A stretch of 6,668 nucleotides of DNA. It comes from Oscillospiraceae bacterium (GTDB taxonomy: Bacteria > Bacillota_A > Clostridia > Oscillospirales > Oscillospiraceae). The DNA is taken from positions 1 to 6,668 of the forward strand of contig JAFXAV010000047.1 of the NCBI GenBank assembly GCA_017516785.1, in the 5' to 3' direction. The notes beneath the pieces were generated by a model. It was not told the DNA's origin and ran no database searches. It worked only from the letters and a program-made list of their open reading frames with translations. Positions 6,150 to 6,668 of this stretch are shown here, piece after piece (positions within the stretch are counted from its first letter, which is position 1; each line of letters opens with the position of its first letter). A program made the position numbers and the translations under genes.

Positions 6150-6274
6150 ATTTGGAAACCGAATAAGCCATAGAGGATTCTAACAAAAACAGAATATATC
6201 GGCGGCCGTTGCTGGCTGTTTTTCATTGATCCCCGTTTTCCTGTTGCGGGACAACATTTTTTCAGAGATAAAAC
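6150..6274. other. Non-coding AT-rich spacer with weak hairpins
   Basis: No supported gene. AAAAACAG (6185-6192) can pair with CTGTTTTT (6216-6223) around a GC-rich but poorly paired centre. TGTTG (6242-6246) pairs with CAACA (6252-6256), followed by TTTTTT, a minimal terminator-like form on the plus strand. Both are weak. Confidence 0.35.
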
Positions 6275-6312
6275 AAAAACTACCGATATTTTTGAGGATA
6301 TCGGTAGTTTTT
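6275..6312. terminator. Symmetrical 15-bp hairpin, bidirectional terminator-like
   Basis: AAAAACTACCGATAT (6275-6289) pairs perfectly with ATATCGGTAGTTTTT (6298-6312) around an 8-nt loop, giving a T-tract on either strand. It shares TACCGATA, TATCGGTA and GGATATCGGTA with the hairpin at 3840-3874. No gene visible in the window clearly needs it. On the minus strand it would insulate the DUF6273-ATPase promoter from upstream transcription. Confidence 0.65.
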
Positions 6313-6366
6313 ACGATTACGAAGGCAGGAGTCGAATCTACAGCCTCCGACTAATGACAGGATAAA

Positions 6367-6491
6367 AAACCAGGAGCTCCCCTTTGAACTGCACCCCCAT
6401 TTGTTAGACAAGCCCTCTTGGCTGCTTGAACAATTTGAGTCAGAAATATTTGTCTAACTTTTTGGGGGCACTTCAAGGTGGCTCCTGGTTT
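6367..6491. mobile_element. Short palindromic element with IS3-like ends (MITE or IS remnant)
   Basis: AAACCAGGAGC (6367-6377) is repeated inverted at 6481-6491, and GTTAGACAA (6403-6411) at 6450-6458. Between them the arms show matching but imperfect TTGAACTGCACCCCC-like and GGGGGCACTTCAA-like tracts. The total is about 125 bp with only ~38 bp between the inner arms and no coding capacity. The TGC-CCCC-...-GTTAGACAA pattern resembles terminal repeats I associate with IS3-family elements of Clostridia, but that family link is from memory. A clear target-site duplication is not visible. Confidence 0.5.
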
Positions 6492-6506
6492 ACTTTTCCA
6501 TATAAA

Positions 6507-6536
6507 CAAAAAAGCCCCGACGTTTCCGTCGAGACT
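6507..6536 (-). terminator. Strong minus-strand terminator
   Basis: On the minus strand the RNA would fold as AGUCUCGACG-GAAA-CGUCGGGGCU (10 bp including two G-U pairs, GAAA tetraloop), followed by UUUUUG. On the plus strand the G-U pairs become A/C mismatches, so the direction is clearly minus. It implies a minus-strand gene or RNA entering from the right edge. A further AAAAAAGC/GCTTTTTT pairing (6508-6515/6542-6549) surrounds it. Confidence 0.75.
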
Positions 6537-6600
6537 CGCTTGCTTTTTTCTCCACCTTCATGAAACGGAGGCGTTGGATTTCTCCTCAGCTCACTCAGTT

Positions 6601-6668
6601 TCATGCAGGCTTCGTCTGCAATTTCCTTTCGTCTTCCGCCGGCTTCATTCTCTGCAGCTGCTTCTTCC
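6601..6668 (-). CDS. Possible 3' end of a minus-strand gene running in from the right edge
   Basis: Reading the minus strand from the edge gives KKQLQRMKPAEDERKLQTKPA then TGA at 6603-6601. The stop lies about 65 nt before the strong minus-strand terminator, which is the expected layout. Codons ending in G or C (AAG, CAG, CTG) fit the local coding style. A second minus frame is also open from the edge through the terminator to 6473 and cannot be ruled out. Too short to name. Confidence 0.25.
   Translation of the reverse strand, partial: KKQLQRMKPAEDERKLQTKPA

Noticed and set aside
6328..6350. Possible tRNA end on the minus strand (GATTCGACTCC)
   Set aside because: The bases on either side of the loop do not pair as a T stem and no acceptor or anticodon arm is found.
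6561..6668. Plus-strand frame starting MKRRRWISPQLTQF at the right edge
   Set aside because: No SD, hydrophobic Ser/Cys/Phe-rich tail typical of antisense translation, and the terminator next to it points to minus-strand transcription.

Overview
The window looks like chromosomal DNA from a low-to-mid GC Firmicute of the class Clostridia, probably a gut Oscillospirales/Ruminococcaceae-type organism. The reasons are strong GGAGG ribosome-binding sites, GC-rich third codon positions, AT-rich intergenic DNA with consensus sigma-A promoters, a CCA-encoding tRNA, and protein families common there (M42 aminopeptidase, DUF218/YdcF, DUF6273). The genus is an inference.

Left half, plus strand. The window opens inside thrS (threonyl-tRNA synthetase, C-terminal ~365 residues), which ends in a strong hairpin terminator. 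A promoter overlapping that terminator starts a tightly packed three-gene operon: a membrane-anchored DUF218/YdcF-SanA-like protein, an M42-family metallo-aminopeptidase (8-nt overlap), and a small two-TM protein with a conserved-looking Cys/His-rich tail (ATGA overlap). It closes with a 10-bp terminator. Next comes tRNA-Leu(CAA) with its own promoter and terminator.

Right half, minus strand. A consensus extended -10 promoter (6121-6149) drives a ~115-nt leader containing a perfect 12-bp hairpin, then a two-gene unit: a DUF6273-domain protein and a 509-aa AAA+ (MoxR/AAA_5-like) ATPase. The unit ends at a symmetrical terminator at 3840-3874. The 5' end of the DUF6273 gene looks damaged or frameshifted: the only start with a good Shine-Dalgarno sequence lies in the other frame.

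Right intergenic region (6000-6668). This stretch has no intact gene that I can support. It holds the promoter and leader, several hairpins, a short IS3-like/MITE-like palindrome (6367-6491), a strong minus-strand terminator (6507-6536), and possibly the last codons of a minus-strand gene entering from beyond the window. A hairpin with the same TACCGATA/TATCGGTA core occurs on both sides of the DUF6273-ATPase unit.

I see no CRISPR array, reverse transcriptase, integrase or classical defence gene. The least explained elements are the DUF6273-AAA+ ATPase pair (no VWA partner visible), its leader hairpin and frameshift, and the paired hairpins around it.
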